The translations under genes and the position numbers were made by a program. This document shows, in pieces, positions 23,172 through 31,621 of a stretch of 54,240 nt of DNA; the first letter of the stretch is position 1, and the number at the start of each line of letters is the position of its first letter. The DNA comes from an uncultured Verrucomicrobiota bacterium (GTDB taxonomy: Bacteria; Verrucomicrobiota; Kiritimatiellia; RFP12; UBA3636): positions 1-54,240 of the forward strand of contig CAMOSH010000004.1 in the NCBI GenBank assembly GCA_946624575.1. The letters run 5' to 3'. Below the pieces are notes generated by a model. It was not told the DNA's origin and made no database searches. It saw only the letters and a list, made by a program, of their open reading frames with translations.

Positions 23172-24818
23172 CTAGGCTTCTTCCTCGCCGTCTTCGGGTG
23201 CGTCGAACGGAACGGCCGGCTCGGGCTGCATCGCGTCGAGATTCGCCTCCAGCCAATTGTTCCACGCAGCCTCGCCAAGCGATTCCTCGATCGTCTGCTG
23301 GACGCGGTCGCGAAGCTGGCCGAACACGGTGCCGGCCTGAGGTTCGCGCCCGACAACCTGGAAGAAGAGAACGCCGCCGGGGACTCCGATTGGATCCGGG
23401 CACATGTCGCCGACGCCGAGATGGATCATCGACTGGGCCACGGCTCGCGGCGAGGCGACCGGAGTTGCGCCGGACTGCGCGTCGATCCAGGAGAACACGA
23501 AGTTCGTGCCGGGAGTCAGACCGGCCTGTTCTGCCGCCGCAATGAAGTCGGCGCCATCGGCCATGCTGCGGGAAATCGCGTCGTTGGCCTTGGCGACGTC
23601 GTCCTGGAAAAGACGGGAGGCCTTGTCCGCGCGCGCGTCGTTTTCAACTTTGGCGGCGATTTCGTCCTGCGGGGGAATCCGCGTTTCCTCTTTCCCAAAA
23701 AGGAACGCGACAACTGCGGCCGAACGGCCGTCAGCGCCAATCGCGTCCGTCACCAGATCGCGAACGCTGCCGCCGTCAAGCTCGAACACGGCCTCGGTCA
23801 GATTGCGCCCAAGTCCAGCCGGGACGCCCGAAGGAGCGGAGTCGGCCGAAAACCAGTCCGTCGTGACGACGGTGCGCCCTGCGGCAACCACGTCGGCCGC
23901 GAAATCGAAATCGTCGGGGTTCTGGTCCTGGCGATCGAAGTAGACGTCCGCGAATTCGGCGGCCGCGCGATAGGCCATGTCGGCGGCGCGCTGCGACGCC
24001 AGCGCCTTGCGGATTTCGTCGGAGACCTCCTCGATCGGACGCTGCGTCTCCTCGCCGTCTTCGCCCTTCACGACGTACGACTGAGCATTGGCGTCGTAAT
24101 ACTCGTTGATGTCGTCCTCGACGATTCCCTCCGAACCGTCGAACTCCGAAGCCTTGAAGGCAACGTAGAGCGCCTTGCGACGCTCGGGCACGCGATACGC
24201 CTCCGCATGGGAGTCGTACCAGTTTCTGATTTCCTCGGGCTTGATGTCGACCTTCTTCGCGTCGTGCGTGTCGGAAAGAGTCGCCTGGCGGATCATGAAC
24301 ACGTCCCCGAGGCCACGGGCGCGGTCTTCCACGACCGACGGCGCCGCCCAGGGAGAGCCGGAGACAAGCGCCTGGAGGAGCCGAATCGTCAGTTCGGCGC
24401 GGACCGCCTCCTGGTACGCGACTGGCGTGAAGCCGCGCGCCCGCAGAAGCCGCTCGTACATGACCGGATCGAACGCACCGTCTTCGCCATGGAACGACGG
24501 ATCGTTGCGGATTGCGCGGGCCAGTTGCGCGTCCGACACGGAAATTCCGGAACGACGCGCGGTCTCAAGCGCCGCCAGGCGCTTCCAGACGTCGCGCGAG
24601 GTCACGGAATCGTCGCCGCGAAGAAGGCGTGCAGCGTTGTCGTACGCCGCTGGATCTACGGGCTTTCCACCAAGTCGGCCGACGCGGCCGTCACCTTCGC
24701 GGACGCGGGCCCTGGCGCTGAATATGTCCGACGCTCCGAACGCAAACGCGACGACAATCGCGAATGCCGCCCAGACCCATTTGTTTTTAACCATGTTGTT
24801 GAACTTGATTATGAACAT
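23172..24818 (-). CDS. PpiD/SurA-like membrane-anchored periplasmic foldase
   Basis: 548 residues. N-terminal 'NKWVWAAFAIVVAFAFG' is a single membrane anchor preceded by Met/Lys, as in PpiD. A SurA-N-like helical region occupies about 35-170. The parvulin domain is hard to delimit and may be degenerate: no clear catalytic HxxxSxxxS block was found. An acidic C-terminus ends DAPEDGEEEA. It probably helps outer-membrane and periplasmic proteins fold after translocation. ATG 24818 is chosen over ATG 24794 because AGGA lies about 10 nt upstream. It is first of an apparent run with the heptosyltransferase and recD2. Confidence 0.75.
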   Translation of the reverse strand: MFIIKFNNMVKNKWVWAAFAIVVAFAFGASDIFSARARVREGDGRVGRLGGKPVDPAAYDNAARLLRGDDSVTSRDVWKRLAALETARRSGISVSDAQLARAIRNDPSFHGEDGAFDPVMYERLLRARGFTPVAYQEAVRAELTIRLLQALVSGSPWAAPSVVEDRARGLGDVFMIRQATLSDTHDAKKVDIKPEEIRNWYDSHAEAYRVPERRKALYVAFKASEFDGSEGIVEDDINEYYDANAQSYVVKGEDGEETQRPIEEVSDEIRKALASQRAADMAYRAAAEFADVYFDRQDQNPDDFDFAADVVAAGRTVVTTDWFSADSAPSGVPAGLGRNLTEAVFELDGGSVRDLVTDAIGADGRSAAVVAFLFGKEETRIPPQDEIAAKVENDARADKASRLFQDDVAKANDAISRSMADGADFIAAAEQAGLTPGTNFVFSWIDAQSGATPVASPRAVAQSMIHLGVGDMCPDPIGVPGGVLFFQVVGREPQAGTVFGQLRDRVQQTIEESLGEAAWNNWLEANLDAMQPEPAVPFDAPEDGEEEA

Positions 24819-24864
24819 GGCGGTGATCCTGTCTCTTGAAAGAAAGCTGTGTTGTTTTTACATT

Positions 24865-24908
24865 GAAAAGAGGCGCCCCAGCGATGCGGGCCAGGGACGC
24901 CTCTTCGG
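24865..24908 (-). terminator. Rho-independent terminator after the 21-bp-repeat secreted protein
   Basis: Read on the minus strand: AGAGGCGTCCC, an 18-nt loop region, GGGGCGCCTCT, then TTTCAATG. The stem is about 10 bp with one mismatch and lies 36 nt beyond the stop of the 24944-26293 gene. Confidence 0.75.
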
Positions 24909-24943
24909 ACAAACCCGGGCGGCGTTCGCCGCCCGGTCGTCGA

Positions 24944-26293
24944 TTAGAGACCGCGCCAGGGCGTCGGCGAAGGATTGGTCGGCTTTGGCTGCTCGCGCTG
25001 CGGACGAGTACCGGAAGTGCCAGTCGAGGGGCGAGTCGGAGGCGTGAGCTGGCCATCCGTCGGCCTCGCCCCGGAAGGCGTGGTGGGAACCGGATTGTAC
25101 TCGTGCTGCGTGTTGTCGATATCCATCGCGTCGTCGATGATGTTTTCGACCGGAAGGTCGCCATCATCGGCGGGTTCTTCGGTAGAGGAGGGAACTTCCG
25201 GGGTCGTGCCAGTGTCGCCGGGCGTAGCGCCGGTGTCGCCAGGCGTAGCGCCGGTGTCGCCGGGCGTAGCGCCAGTGTCGCCGGGCGTAGCGCCGGTATC
25301 GCCGGGCGTCGTGCCAGTGTCGCCGGGCGTAGCGCCAGTGTCGCCGGGCGTAGCGCCAGTGTCGCCGGGCGTAGCGCCAGTATCGCCGGGCGTAGCGCCA
25401 GTGTCGCCGGGCGTAGCGCCGGTGTCGCCGGGCGTAGCGCCGGTGTCGCCGGGCGTAGCGCCAGTGTCGCCGGGCGTAGCGCCAGTGTCGCCAGGCGTAG
25501 CGCCAGTGTCGCCGGGCGTAGCGCCAGTGTCGCCGGGCGTAGCGCCGGTGTCGCCAGGCGTAGCGCCAGTGTCGCCGGGCGTAGCGCCAGTGTCGCCGGG
25601 CGTAGCGCCGGTATCGCCGGGCGTAGCGCCGGTATCGCCGGGCGTAGCGCCAGTGTCGCCGGGCGTAGCGCCGGTGTCGCCAGGCGTCGTGCCATCAGCA
25701 GCAGTTCCATCAGCGGCGGCGCCATCAGCAGCGGCACCATCAGCAGCGGCCTCGCCATCGGCGGCGCCATCCTTCTTCGCGCCTTGACCCTCGCCAGCTC
25801 CGCCAAGCGGGGAGTCGGAAAGGAATTCCTGAAGGTTGTACTTGTCGGGACGGAGAGCGGCGAGAACCTTCTTGTAAAGGATCTTGAGAGCGTCGCCATC
25901 GGCGATTTCCTCGGAGGAAACGCCAGTCACGACCGCAACGACCGCGGCGGCGCGATCCGCAATCGCTGGATCGGCGATGCCTTCGGAAATGGCGGCAAGA
26001 AGATCGTCCTTTTCAGGCTTTTCACCGGCGACTGCCGCAGCGGCGGCGGCGGCGGCGAGATTGGCCGCCTTGTCGGCGTCCGCCACGTTGGCGAAAGCGG
26101 CCTTGACCGCCGCAATGCCGGCGTCGGCATTTTCCGCCGTGAAGATGCCGCGAGCGATTTCGATGAGCTGCGCGAGATCATCGGCGGAAACGGCTTCCGT
26201 CGTGGCCTCGGCCGCGCCAGCGGGCAGGGTGGCCGCGCCGAAAAGCGCCATAAGCGCCGACGCAGCAATGGTGGTTTGGATTGATGTTTTCAT
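24944..26293 (-). CDS. Secreted protein with helical N-terminal domain and 23 x 7-residue GDTGATP repeats
   Basis: 449 residues. Signal peptide 'TTIAASALMALFGAATLPAGA'. Residues about 30-155 are a helical, Ala-rich domain not recognised from any family. Then DGAAADGAA-type repeats, 23 copies of PGDT in a 7-residue unit (GDTGATP), and a Pro/Thr-rich C-terminus ending 'NPSPTPWRGL'. The repeat resembles stalk or spacer regions of surface proteins; a periplasmic or surface location is inferred. Because the 21-bp unit has no stops in any frame, several long shadow ORFs cross it. It lies 118 nt downstream of a FecR-like gene on the same strand. Confidence 0.8.
   Translation of the reverse strand: MKTSIQTTIAASALMALFGAATLPAGAAEATTEAVSADDLAQLIEIARGIFTAENADAGIAAVKAAFANVADADKAANLAAAAAAAAVAGEKPEKDDLLAAISEGIADPAIADRAAAVVAVVTGVSSEEIADGDALKILYKKVLAALRPDKYNLQEFLSDSPLGGAGEGQGAKKDGAADGEAAADGAAADGAAADGTAADGTTPGDTGATPGDTGATPGDTGATPGDTGATPGDTGATPGDTGATPGDTGATPGDTGATPGDTGATPGDTGATPGDTGATPGDTGATPGDTGATPGDTGATPGDTGATPGDTGATPGDTGATPGDTGTTPGDTGATPGDTGATPGDTGATPGDTGATPGDTGTTPEVPSSTEEPADDGDLPVENIIDDAMDIDNTQHEYNPVPTTPSGARPTDGQLTPPTRPSTGTSGTRPQREQPKPTNPSPTPWRGL
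25205..25693 (-). repeat. 21-bp minisatellite, 23 units
   Basis: Plus-strand unit about GTGTCGCCGGGCGTAGCGCCA with few changes: GTATCG in four units, CCAGG in several and GTCGTGCC in three. The near-identity suggests recent expansion by slippage or unequal exchange. Unit length 21 preserves the reading frame. Confidence 0.92.
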
Positions 26294-26411
26294 TGTGCTT
26301 TTGGATGTGATTCCGGCGAACGGCCCGCCGTGCGCCTCATGTTGTTGTTTTCAAAAAAATGCGCGATGCGTTCTCTTGCGTCCAAGACCGTGAAATGTCG
26401 ATGCGTTGACG

Positions 26412-27518
26412 CTACCACTCCTCGTCGAACCCGGCAAAGGCGTCGGTGCCGCCGGCGGCCGAATCGTTCGCGTTGCCAGCATCGTCGCCAAAGGACTCGA
26501 ATCCGCCGAAGTCATCAAACCCGGCGGCGTCGCCAGTTGCGGCGGCCTCGCCATCAGCAGCATTTTCAAACGTTGGATTTTCGCCGGAACCACCACCGAC
26601 GCCGGTCTGGCCCTCAAGGTAGTTGAAGCTTATCAGCTCGCCTTCTTCGGCGCCGGGCGCAGCCGGCTGCGAAACCATGACCGAAATGGCCATGCGGTGG
26701 CCAAGCGCCGCGTACTGCCGCCAGATCTTGCCGACGGACCTGGCGCGAAACGCGCAGGTCTCGGTGGCGTCGGCACCCTTTTCGAACACGACCGCGAACT
26801 CGCCGCGCCCGGTCGCAATGCGCGTGAAATCCTCGGTTCCGGACACGACGACTTCGGTGTTGCGCTTGATGCGGTTAACCTTGAACTGGCGGCCAACAAG
26901 CTCCATCTTCCCGGCCGGCGAGACGAAATGGCATTCCCAGGACGGCGTGGCACCGGACTTCAAACGAAGCACACGGATCTGGTTCTGCTCCGACATCCGG
27001 ACAGCTTCGCAAATCGGTGTGCGCACCGAAACCGCATTGAGGTTGGACTCCGCGTCGGCATCGCCGGCTCCGCCGGTCTTGGCAACGGGTGCGGAAAGAA
27101 GAGTAGTGACCGCGCCTTCAACAAGATTCACGACCTTGTGGGGCACAGGCGCCCCGCCCTCGGTCGCGGATTCGGCCGGCTCGTCGAGAACTTCGGCTAC
27201 GGCTCCGGGAGAAAGGCGGAACCGGAAATCCGGGGCGAGGGCGACCAGGGCCTGCGGACGCCCAGGCTCCAGGCCGGCCTTGCGCGCGGACTTCTCCTCC
27301 TCGCGCGTGAGAGCGGCTGGAACTTCAATCCGCGTGCCATAGGGATACGCATGGGCCTCCTTCGCGACATCGGACGAGCCGTCTGGCCTGACGACGCGCA
27401 CCTGCCCCACGACTTTCGACAACACGAAAAGGGGTTCGAACGAGGCCGCTGACGCCTCTAAAACGCCGCCAAACACTGCGGCGACGGCCAAAATCGCGCT
27501 GGTACCGGAAAAACGCAT
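26412..27518 (-). CDS. Secreted FecR-domain-like protein
   Basis: 368 residues from ATG 27518. Signal peptide 'AILAVAAVFGGVLEASA'. Residues about 25-130 resemble the FecR-like fold: 'VVGQVRVVRPDGSSDVAKEA' followed by 'YPYGTRIEVP' and a later 'VVNLVEGAVTTLLS'. Such proteins in this group are often secreted and of unknown role, not classical anti-sigma regulators. The C-terminus is acidic and Phe/Gly/Asp-rich (FDDFGGFESFGDDAGNAND). It sits upstream of the repeat protein on the same strand and is divergent from the Flp pilin. Confidence 0.6.
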   Translation of the reverse strand: MRFSGTSAILAVAAVFGGVLEASAASFEPLFVLSKVVGQVRVVRPDGSSDVAKEAHAYPYGTRIEVPAALTREEEKSARKAGLEPGRPQALVALAPDFRFRLSPGAVAEVLDEPAESATEGGAPVPHKVVNLVEGAVTTLLSAPVAKTGGAGDADAESNLNAVSVRTPICEAVRMSEQNQIRVLRLKSGATPSWECHFVSPAGKMELVGRQFKVNRIKRNTEVVVSGTEDFTRIATGRGEFAVVFEKGADATETCAFRARSVGKIWRQYAALGHRMAISVMVSQPAAPGAEEGELISFNYLEGQTGVGGGSGENPTFENAADGEAAATGDAAGFDDFGGFESFGDDAGNANDSAAGGTDAFAGFDEEW

Positions 27519-27645
27519 GGACGAAACTCCAAATCGGTGCAACTGCAAACGCGGGCGATGATACCCGCATCCATTCGCTTTGTCAACGGATTTTTATCTG
27601 CGGACTATGCGCCTCGCGTTTGCCCTGCGGCCTGCATGGCCCCCC

Positions 27646-27674
27646 TTCACTAATCGCGGGGATTGTGCTACCAT
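27646..27674 (+). promoter_or_regulatory. Predicted promoter for the Flp/TadE-like pair
   Basis: TTCACT at 27646-27651, 17-bp spacer, TACCAT at 27669-27674; the pilin ATG is 38 nt further on. Confidence 0.5.
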
Positions 27675-27711
27675 TGGCGCGACGGACAAAACAGTCCGCC
27701 GCACATCTGCC

Positions 27712-27951
27712 ATGAAAAATCACCGCTCCGGCCAGACAATGGTCGAATACATAATAATAGTAGTTGTCATCGCCATCGCGGCGCTGGCCGTGTTCGGACT
27801 CTTCGGGGACGCCATCCGCGAAAAGGTCGGCGGGGCGACGTCGTCGCTCACCACAACCGACATCGCCGACAAGGCGCAGGACGCCGCTAGCGGATCTTCG
27901 GCCTCGACGCTTCGCTCAATGGACGTCAAGGGTGTCGAAATCGACGAATGA
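27712..27951 (+). CDS. Flp-type (class IVb) prepilin-like protein
   Basis: 79 residues from ATG 27712. Short basic leader MKNHRSG then 'QTMVEYIIIVVVIAIAALAVFGLFG': the leader-Gly, conserved Glu at position +5 and long hydrophobic helix are the class IVb prepilin pattern. A prepilin peptidase is encoded at 38187-39368. No Tad/Cpa secretion ATPase or platform protein is in the window, so assembly genes must lie elsewhere if the pilus is made. The downstream gene overlaps by 20 nt. Confidence 0.8.
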   Translation: MKNHRSGQTMVEYIIIVVVIAIAALAVFGLFGDAIREKVGGATSSLTTTDIADKAQDAASGSSASTLRSMDVKGVEIDE

Positions 27952-28534
27952 CGCGCGCCGCCACGGCGACCGGTCCGGGCAGGCGCTTCTGGAAACGCTG
28001 ATCGCGGCCCTGGCCCTGCTGACGCTGCTTTCCGGGTTGCTACAGCTCGCCCTCCTGTCCGGCGGGCGCGAAGTTCTGCGCCACGCGGCCGCGCGCGCGG
28101 CCCGGGCCAAGTCCGTCGGCTTCAACGACTGGATGGCGCAAAAGGCGATGCGCGTCGCGGCGATTCCGGTCTCCGGCCGCATGACCGTGCCCGGGCATGC
28201 CGTTGACGACGGCGCGGGCGGCGGCGACCCGACCGACTTCGAGCTTTCGCGAATTCCCGGATACCTGGCCGCCGAAAACCACTCGCGGGCGGCGTACGAG
28301 CTTTCCTACGAGGAATGGGAACGCGGAGCCCCAAGCCTCGTCGGCGCGGCTTCGCCGCACGGGCACGGGACAGTGCGCTTCGCCGCGGCCATGGACTATC
28401 CCCTCCGAATGCCCTTCGCCGGGCTGCTTGTGCCGTGGGCGACGCCCGACGACGAGGGCGTCCCGCGCGTGAGCATCGAGGGAGCGGCCACCGCCCCAGA
28501 CCATTCGGCCCTCTACCTTGCGGGGCCGGATTGA
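27932..28534 (+). CDS. TadE-like pseudopilin/membrane protein
   Basis: 200 residues from GTG 27932; the longer track start reads through the pilin gene in another frame. 'GDRSGQALLETLIAALALLTLLSGLLQLALLSG' is a TadE-style start: Gly-Gln-Ala-x-x-E followed by one hydrophobic helix. The remainder (about 150 residues) is not recognised. Position and overlap with the Flp-like pilin support a minor pilin or pseudopilin role. No SD could be picked with certainty, so the start is tentative. Confidence 0.65.
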   Translation: MSKSTNDARRHGDRSGQALLETLIAALALLTLLSGLLQLALLSGGREVLRHAAARAARAKSVGFNDWMAQKAMRVAAIPVSGRMTVPGHAVDDGAGGGDPTDFELSRIPGYLAAENHSRAAYELSYEEWERGAPSLVGAASPHGHGTVRFAAAMDYPLRMPFAGLLVPWATPDDEGVPRVSIEGAATAPDHSALYLAGPD

Positions 28535-28557
28535 ACATAAATGTCGCAGTTGAAGTG

Positions 28558-28712
28558 TCACACAGAGGCACAGAGGCACGGAGAACATTGGAAAATGGCT
28601 TTTGAAACCTTTGAAATCGCATGCGAGGCTTTCACCCAAAAGGTGCATTGAAACTGGGAACCATGTGCATCCATAAAACCATCAATCTCTGTGCCTCCGT
28701 GCCTCTGTGTGA
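28558..28712. repeat. Inverted pair of 'cacagaggcacagaggcacggag' repeats
   Basis: The stretch 28535-28745 holds no gene. TCACACAGAGGCACAGAGG at 28558-28576 faces its near reverse complement (CTCTGTGCCTCCGTGCC...) at 28687-28712, bracketing about 100 bp. Dispersed repeats of this wording occur in many environmental and gut genomes (general knowledge; not checked here). Confidence 0.65.
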
Positions 28713-28747
28713 GAAAGTCTGTTCGTATCAACTGCGTTTTTTAGGTT
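28693..28747. repeat. Dispersed 55-bp repeat, copy 2
   Basis: Matches window bases 1-55 with a single mismatch. It ends inside the TTG start codon of the comF-like gene, so the repeat appears to supply the upstream region of that gene. Confidence 0.85.
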
Positions 28748-29516
28748 GAAAGCCGTTCCGGATTTCGCGGATGCCGCCGCGAAGCGCGTCGGCGCGGCTT
28801 TCGGCGCCATACTCGGCTCGCTGTGGCCGCGCTGCTGCGAAAGCTGCGGCGAACCTTGCGACGAACCGCTCTGCGAAACATGCCGCCTGGCTATGCCGCT
28901 GCGCGAAAACGCGCTCTGCTGCGCAAGATGCGGAAAAACGCTGATCGAAAGCGACGAAGCCGCGGGCTGCGTGCAGGGAGTCTGCGCCGCATGCCGCGCT
29001 TCGCCGCCGGCGTTCGACCTGGCTCGCAGCGCGGTGTCGTTCCGCGGTCCGGCGCGCGCGCTCGTACACGCGCTCAAGTATCACGGAGCGCCCTGGATTG
29101 CGCCGGTCATGGCGGAATTCATGCACGCCGCGATCCTCGCGAGCGCCCCGGACGCGCGCCCCGACATGGTGGTTCCCGTGCCGTTGCACCGTTCCCGGAT
29201 GAGGCGGCGCGGATACGACCAGGCTCTCGCGCTTGCCACGGCTCTCGCCGCAAGGCTTCGCGTTCCATGCGCCGGCCGCATCCTACTGCGGACGCGCCGC
29301 ACCCCGACTCAGACGCACCTCGGGGCCGACGAGCGCCGGGCCAACTTGCGGAACGCCTTTTCCTACGCGCCGGAAGCCGCTTCAGAGCTTTTCGGAAAAT
29401 GCGTGATCGTGGTGGACGACGTCATGACCACAGGCGCGACTTTCGGCGCCGCCGCGCAGGCCCTTCGATCCGGGGGCGCGGAGCGGATTCTCTGCTTTTC
29501 GTTCGCCAGAGACTGA
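28746..29516 (+). CDS. comF: ComF-family phosphoribosyltransferase-like protein
   Basis: 256 residues. N-terminal Cys clusters (CCESCGEPCDEPLCETC and CCARCG...CAAC) form the zinc-finger part. The PRTase part has 'VVPVPLHRSRMRRRGYDQAL' and the PRPP loop 'VIVVDDVMTTGATFGAA', the ComF/GntX signature. The family is linked to DNA uptake in competent bacteria; the precise reaction is not established. The start is the unusual TTG at 28746, at the edge of the 55-bp repeat; no in-frame ATG or GTG with a good SD lies nearby. The native 5' end may have been displaced by the repeat. Confidence 0.9.
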   Translation: MKAVPDFADAAAKRVGAAFGAILGSLWPRCCESCGEPCDEPLCETCRLAMPLRENALCCARCGKTLIESDEAAGCVQGVCAACRASPPAFDLARSAVSFRGPARALVHALKYHGAPWIAPVMAEFMHAAILASAPDARPDMVVPVPLHRSRMRRRGYDQALALATALAARLRVPCAGRILLRTRRTPTQTHLGADERRANLRNAFSYAPEAASELFGKCVIVVDDVMTTGATFGAAAQALRSGGAERILCFSFARD

Positions 29517-29573
29517 TGCGGCGCGTTCGGCGCCACCCCGTCCGGCCACCCCGGCAAGCCTCGTGGCGAGGCG

Positions 29574-31517
29574 CTACGAACGGAGGGAGGAAATGAATTC
29601 CTTCATTTCGCCGACGCTGTGGCCCTCGATGCACTGGCGATGCCAGATTTCCAGATTGATCAGCATCCAAAGGCGGAAATTGTGGTCGGCCTTGCCGCCG
29701 ATGTGCTCATCTACCAGACGGTCGATCGCGGACTGCCGGAAAAGGCCGAGCTCCACGAAACGGGATTGGGCGAAAAGCCTTTTCTGGAAAGAGGCAAGGT
29801 CGCCGCGCAGCCATTTGGCGATCGGGAAGCCGAAGCCCTGCTTCTTGCGGTCGATCAGCTCGCGGGGCAGATACCGAGCGGCAACCTGGCGAAGCAGCCA
29901 CTTGAGCCCGCGGTCCCGTCCCTTGAGCTTCAGCCCGCATGGAAGCGACGCGGCGAATTCGGTCACTTTGACGTCGATCAGCGGCGGACGGATTTCGATG
30001 GAATGCGCCATGCTCATGCGATCCGAAATCGCAAGCAGCTGATCGGGCATGCGCGTCATCAGGTCGGTGTAGAGCATCTTGTCAAGATGCTCCGAGGCAG
30101 CGTCGGAATTGAAGAACCCGAGAATCTTGCCGACGGAGTCGGAATCTGCAATCCGCGACTTGGCCTCGTCAGTGAAAAGCGCCTCCTTTTCCTCCTGCGT
30201 GAACCGCAGGACCGACATTGAGCGGGCGTATGCCTCGCCGTCGCTGCGCGCGTGTCCGCCGACGTCGTTGAGCCAGCGCAGCTTGCCGGCAAGGCTCTTG
30301 TAGCCGAAGCTCTCGGGTACGAGACCAATCGCCGGGCCCAGGACCCCGCGGCGCAGGAACCCCGGGATCAGCCCGTACAGGCGCGCGAGCTTCTGCCCAG
30401 CAAAACGGTCGTATCCCGCGAAATTCTCGTCGCCACCGTCGCCGGAGAGAACGACCTTGTCGTGCTTTGCCGCAAGACGCGAAACGAGGTACACCCCCAC
30501 GCCGAACGGATCGGCCGGCTCGTCCATGTGGTGGATCATTTCGGGAATCGTCCCGACAACGTCCGGCTCGGCGATTTCGCTTATCCAGTTGAGGCCGTAC
30601 TGTTTCGCCACGACCTCGGCCCAGGGCAGTTCGGAGAGATCCTGGTCCTTGACTCCGATGGAAAACGCGTCGAACGGCTTGCCGGTGAGCTTGGCCGTCA
30701 TAGCCGTGACGAGCGAGGAATCAATGCCGCCGGAAAGGAACGTGGCAACGGGAACGTCCGAAAGCAAATGAAGCTTCACCGTGTCGAGCAGCAGCGCCTC
30801 CAGCTCGTCGGCCAGCTCCTGCGCCGAGCCCCTGCGCTTTGGCTCGAAGGTCGAAAGAGACCAGTATTTTTGCGTGCGGACGCCCTTGCCTGGCTCCCAG
30901 ACCGCGTATGTGGCTGCGGGCAGCTTGACAACCCCCTTGAAGAGGGAACGGTCGTCCGGAAGGTAGCGCAGCGACATGTAGTGCCAGAGCGCCTCCATGT
31001 CGACCTCGCGCGGAAGCAGTCCGGAGGAGAGGACGGCCTTTGGTTCGGAGGCGAACGCGAAGGAGCCGTCTGCGCCGCTGGCGTAGAACACCGGCTTCTG
31101 CCCCAGATGGTCGCGCGCAAGAAGAAGGCGGCGCCGCGACGAATCCCAGAGCGCAAACCCGAACATTCCCCGCAAGTGGCGGACGCAGTCGTCCCCGTGC
31201 TCAAGATACAGCGGAATGACGATTTCGGAGTCGGAGCGCGTCTTGAACTGGTAGCCCTTGGACTCGTACCTGGCGCGGAGTTCGGGATAGTTGTAGATTT
31301 CGCCGTTGCACACGAGCGCGATCTTGCCGGAGGGATCGAAAAGCGGCTGCCTGCCGCCGGAAAGGTCGTTGATGGAAAGGCGCCGCTGGCCGATGGAGTA
31401 GTCCGGACCGTCGAAGAAACCCGAATCGTCCGGACCGCGATGCGCCATCAAGTCGCACATGGCGCGAACCTTCGCGCCGGAACTGGAACTTCCGAAAAAA
31501 CCGGCAATGCCGCACAT
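29574..31517 (-). CDS. asnB: Glutamine-hydrolysing asparagine synthase family amidotransferase
   Basis: 647 residues. 'MCGIAGFFG' places the class II GATase nucleophile Cys at position 2; 'HRGPDDSG', 'RRLSINDLSGGRQP' and 'CNGEIYNY' complete the glutaminase. The synthetase half has the PP-loop 'FLSGGIDSSLVTAM'. Length and position at the end of an exopolysaccharide locus resemble the amidotransferases found in EPS/exosortase loci, which may amidate a sugar or peptide instead of making free asparagine. That is inference from context. It is last in the right-to-left operon starting at 36925. Confidence 0.9.
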   Translation of the reverse strand: MCGIAGFFGSSSSGAKVRAMCDLMAHRGPDDSGFFDGPDYSIGQRRLSINDLSGGRQPLFDPSGKIALVCNGEIYNYPELRARYESKGYQFKTRSDSEIVIPLYLEHGDDCVRHLRGMFGFALWDSSRRRLLLARDHLGQKPVFYASGADGSFAFASEPKAVLSSGLLPREVDMEALWHYMSLRYLPDDRSLFKGVVKLPAATYAVWEPGKGVRTQKYWSLSTFEPKRRGSAQELADELEALLLDTVKLHLLSDVPVATFLSGGIDSSLVTAMTAKLTGKPFDAFSIGVKDQDLSELPWAEVVAKQYGLNWISEIAEPDVVGTIPEMIHHMDEPADPFGVGVYLVSRLAAKHDKVVLSGDGGDENFAGYDRFAGQKLARLYGLIPGFLRRGVLGPAIGLVPESFGYKSLAGKLRWLNDVGGHARSDGEAYARSMSVLRFTQEEKEALFTDEAKSRIADSDSVGKILGFFNSDAASEHLDKMLYTDLMTRMPDQLLAISDRMSMAHSIEIRPPLIDVKVTEFAASLPCGLKLKGRDRGLKWLLRQVAARYLPRELIDRKKQGFGFPIAKWLRGDLASFQKRLFAQSRFVELGLFRQSAIDRLVDEHIGGKADHNFRLWMLINLEIWHRQCIEGHSVGEMKEFISSLRS

Positions 31518-31621
31518 GGGAGGAATGAAACGCTTGGAGGAGTGGGAAAAACGATGACGGAAGGACCGGAACGTCCAACCGCCGCCGACGGAACCGGGAA
31601 AGCACGGAAAAGAGCGAGGAA

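Noticed and set aside
25205-25693. Possible CRISPR array
   Set aside because: Units are contiguous with no unique spacers, and the repeat is coding.
24787-26284. Long ORFs on both strands over the 21-bp repeat
   Set aside because: The unit lacks stops in all six frames; only the 24944-26293 minus frame has a signal peptide and non-repeat domains.
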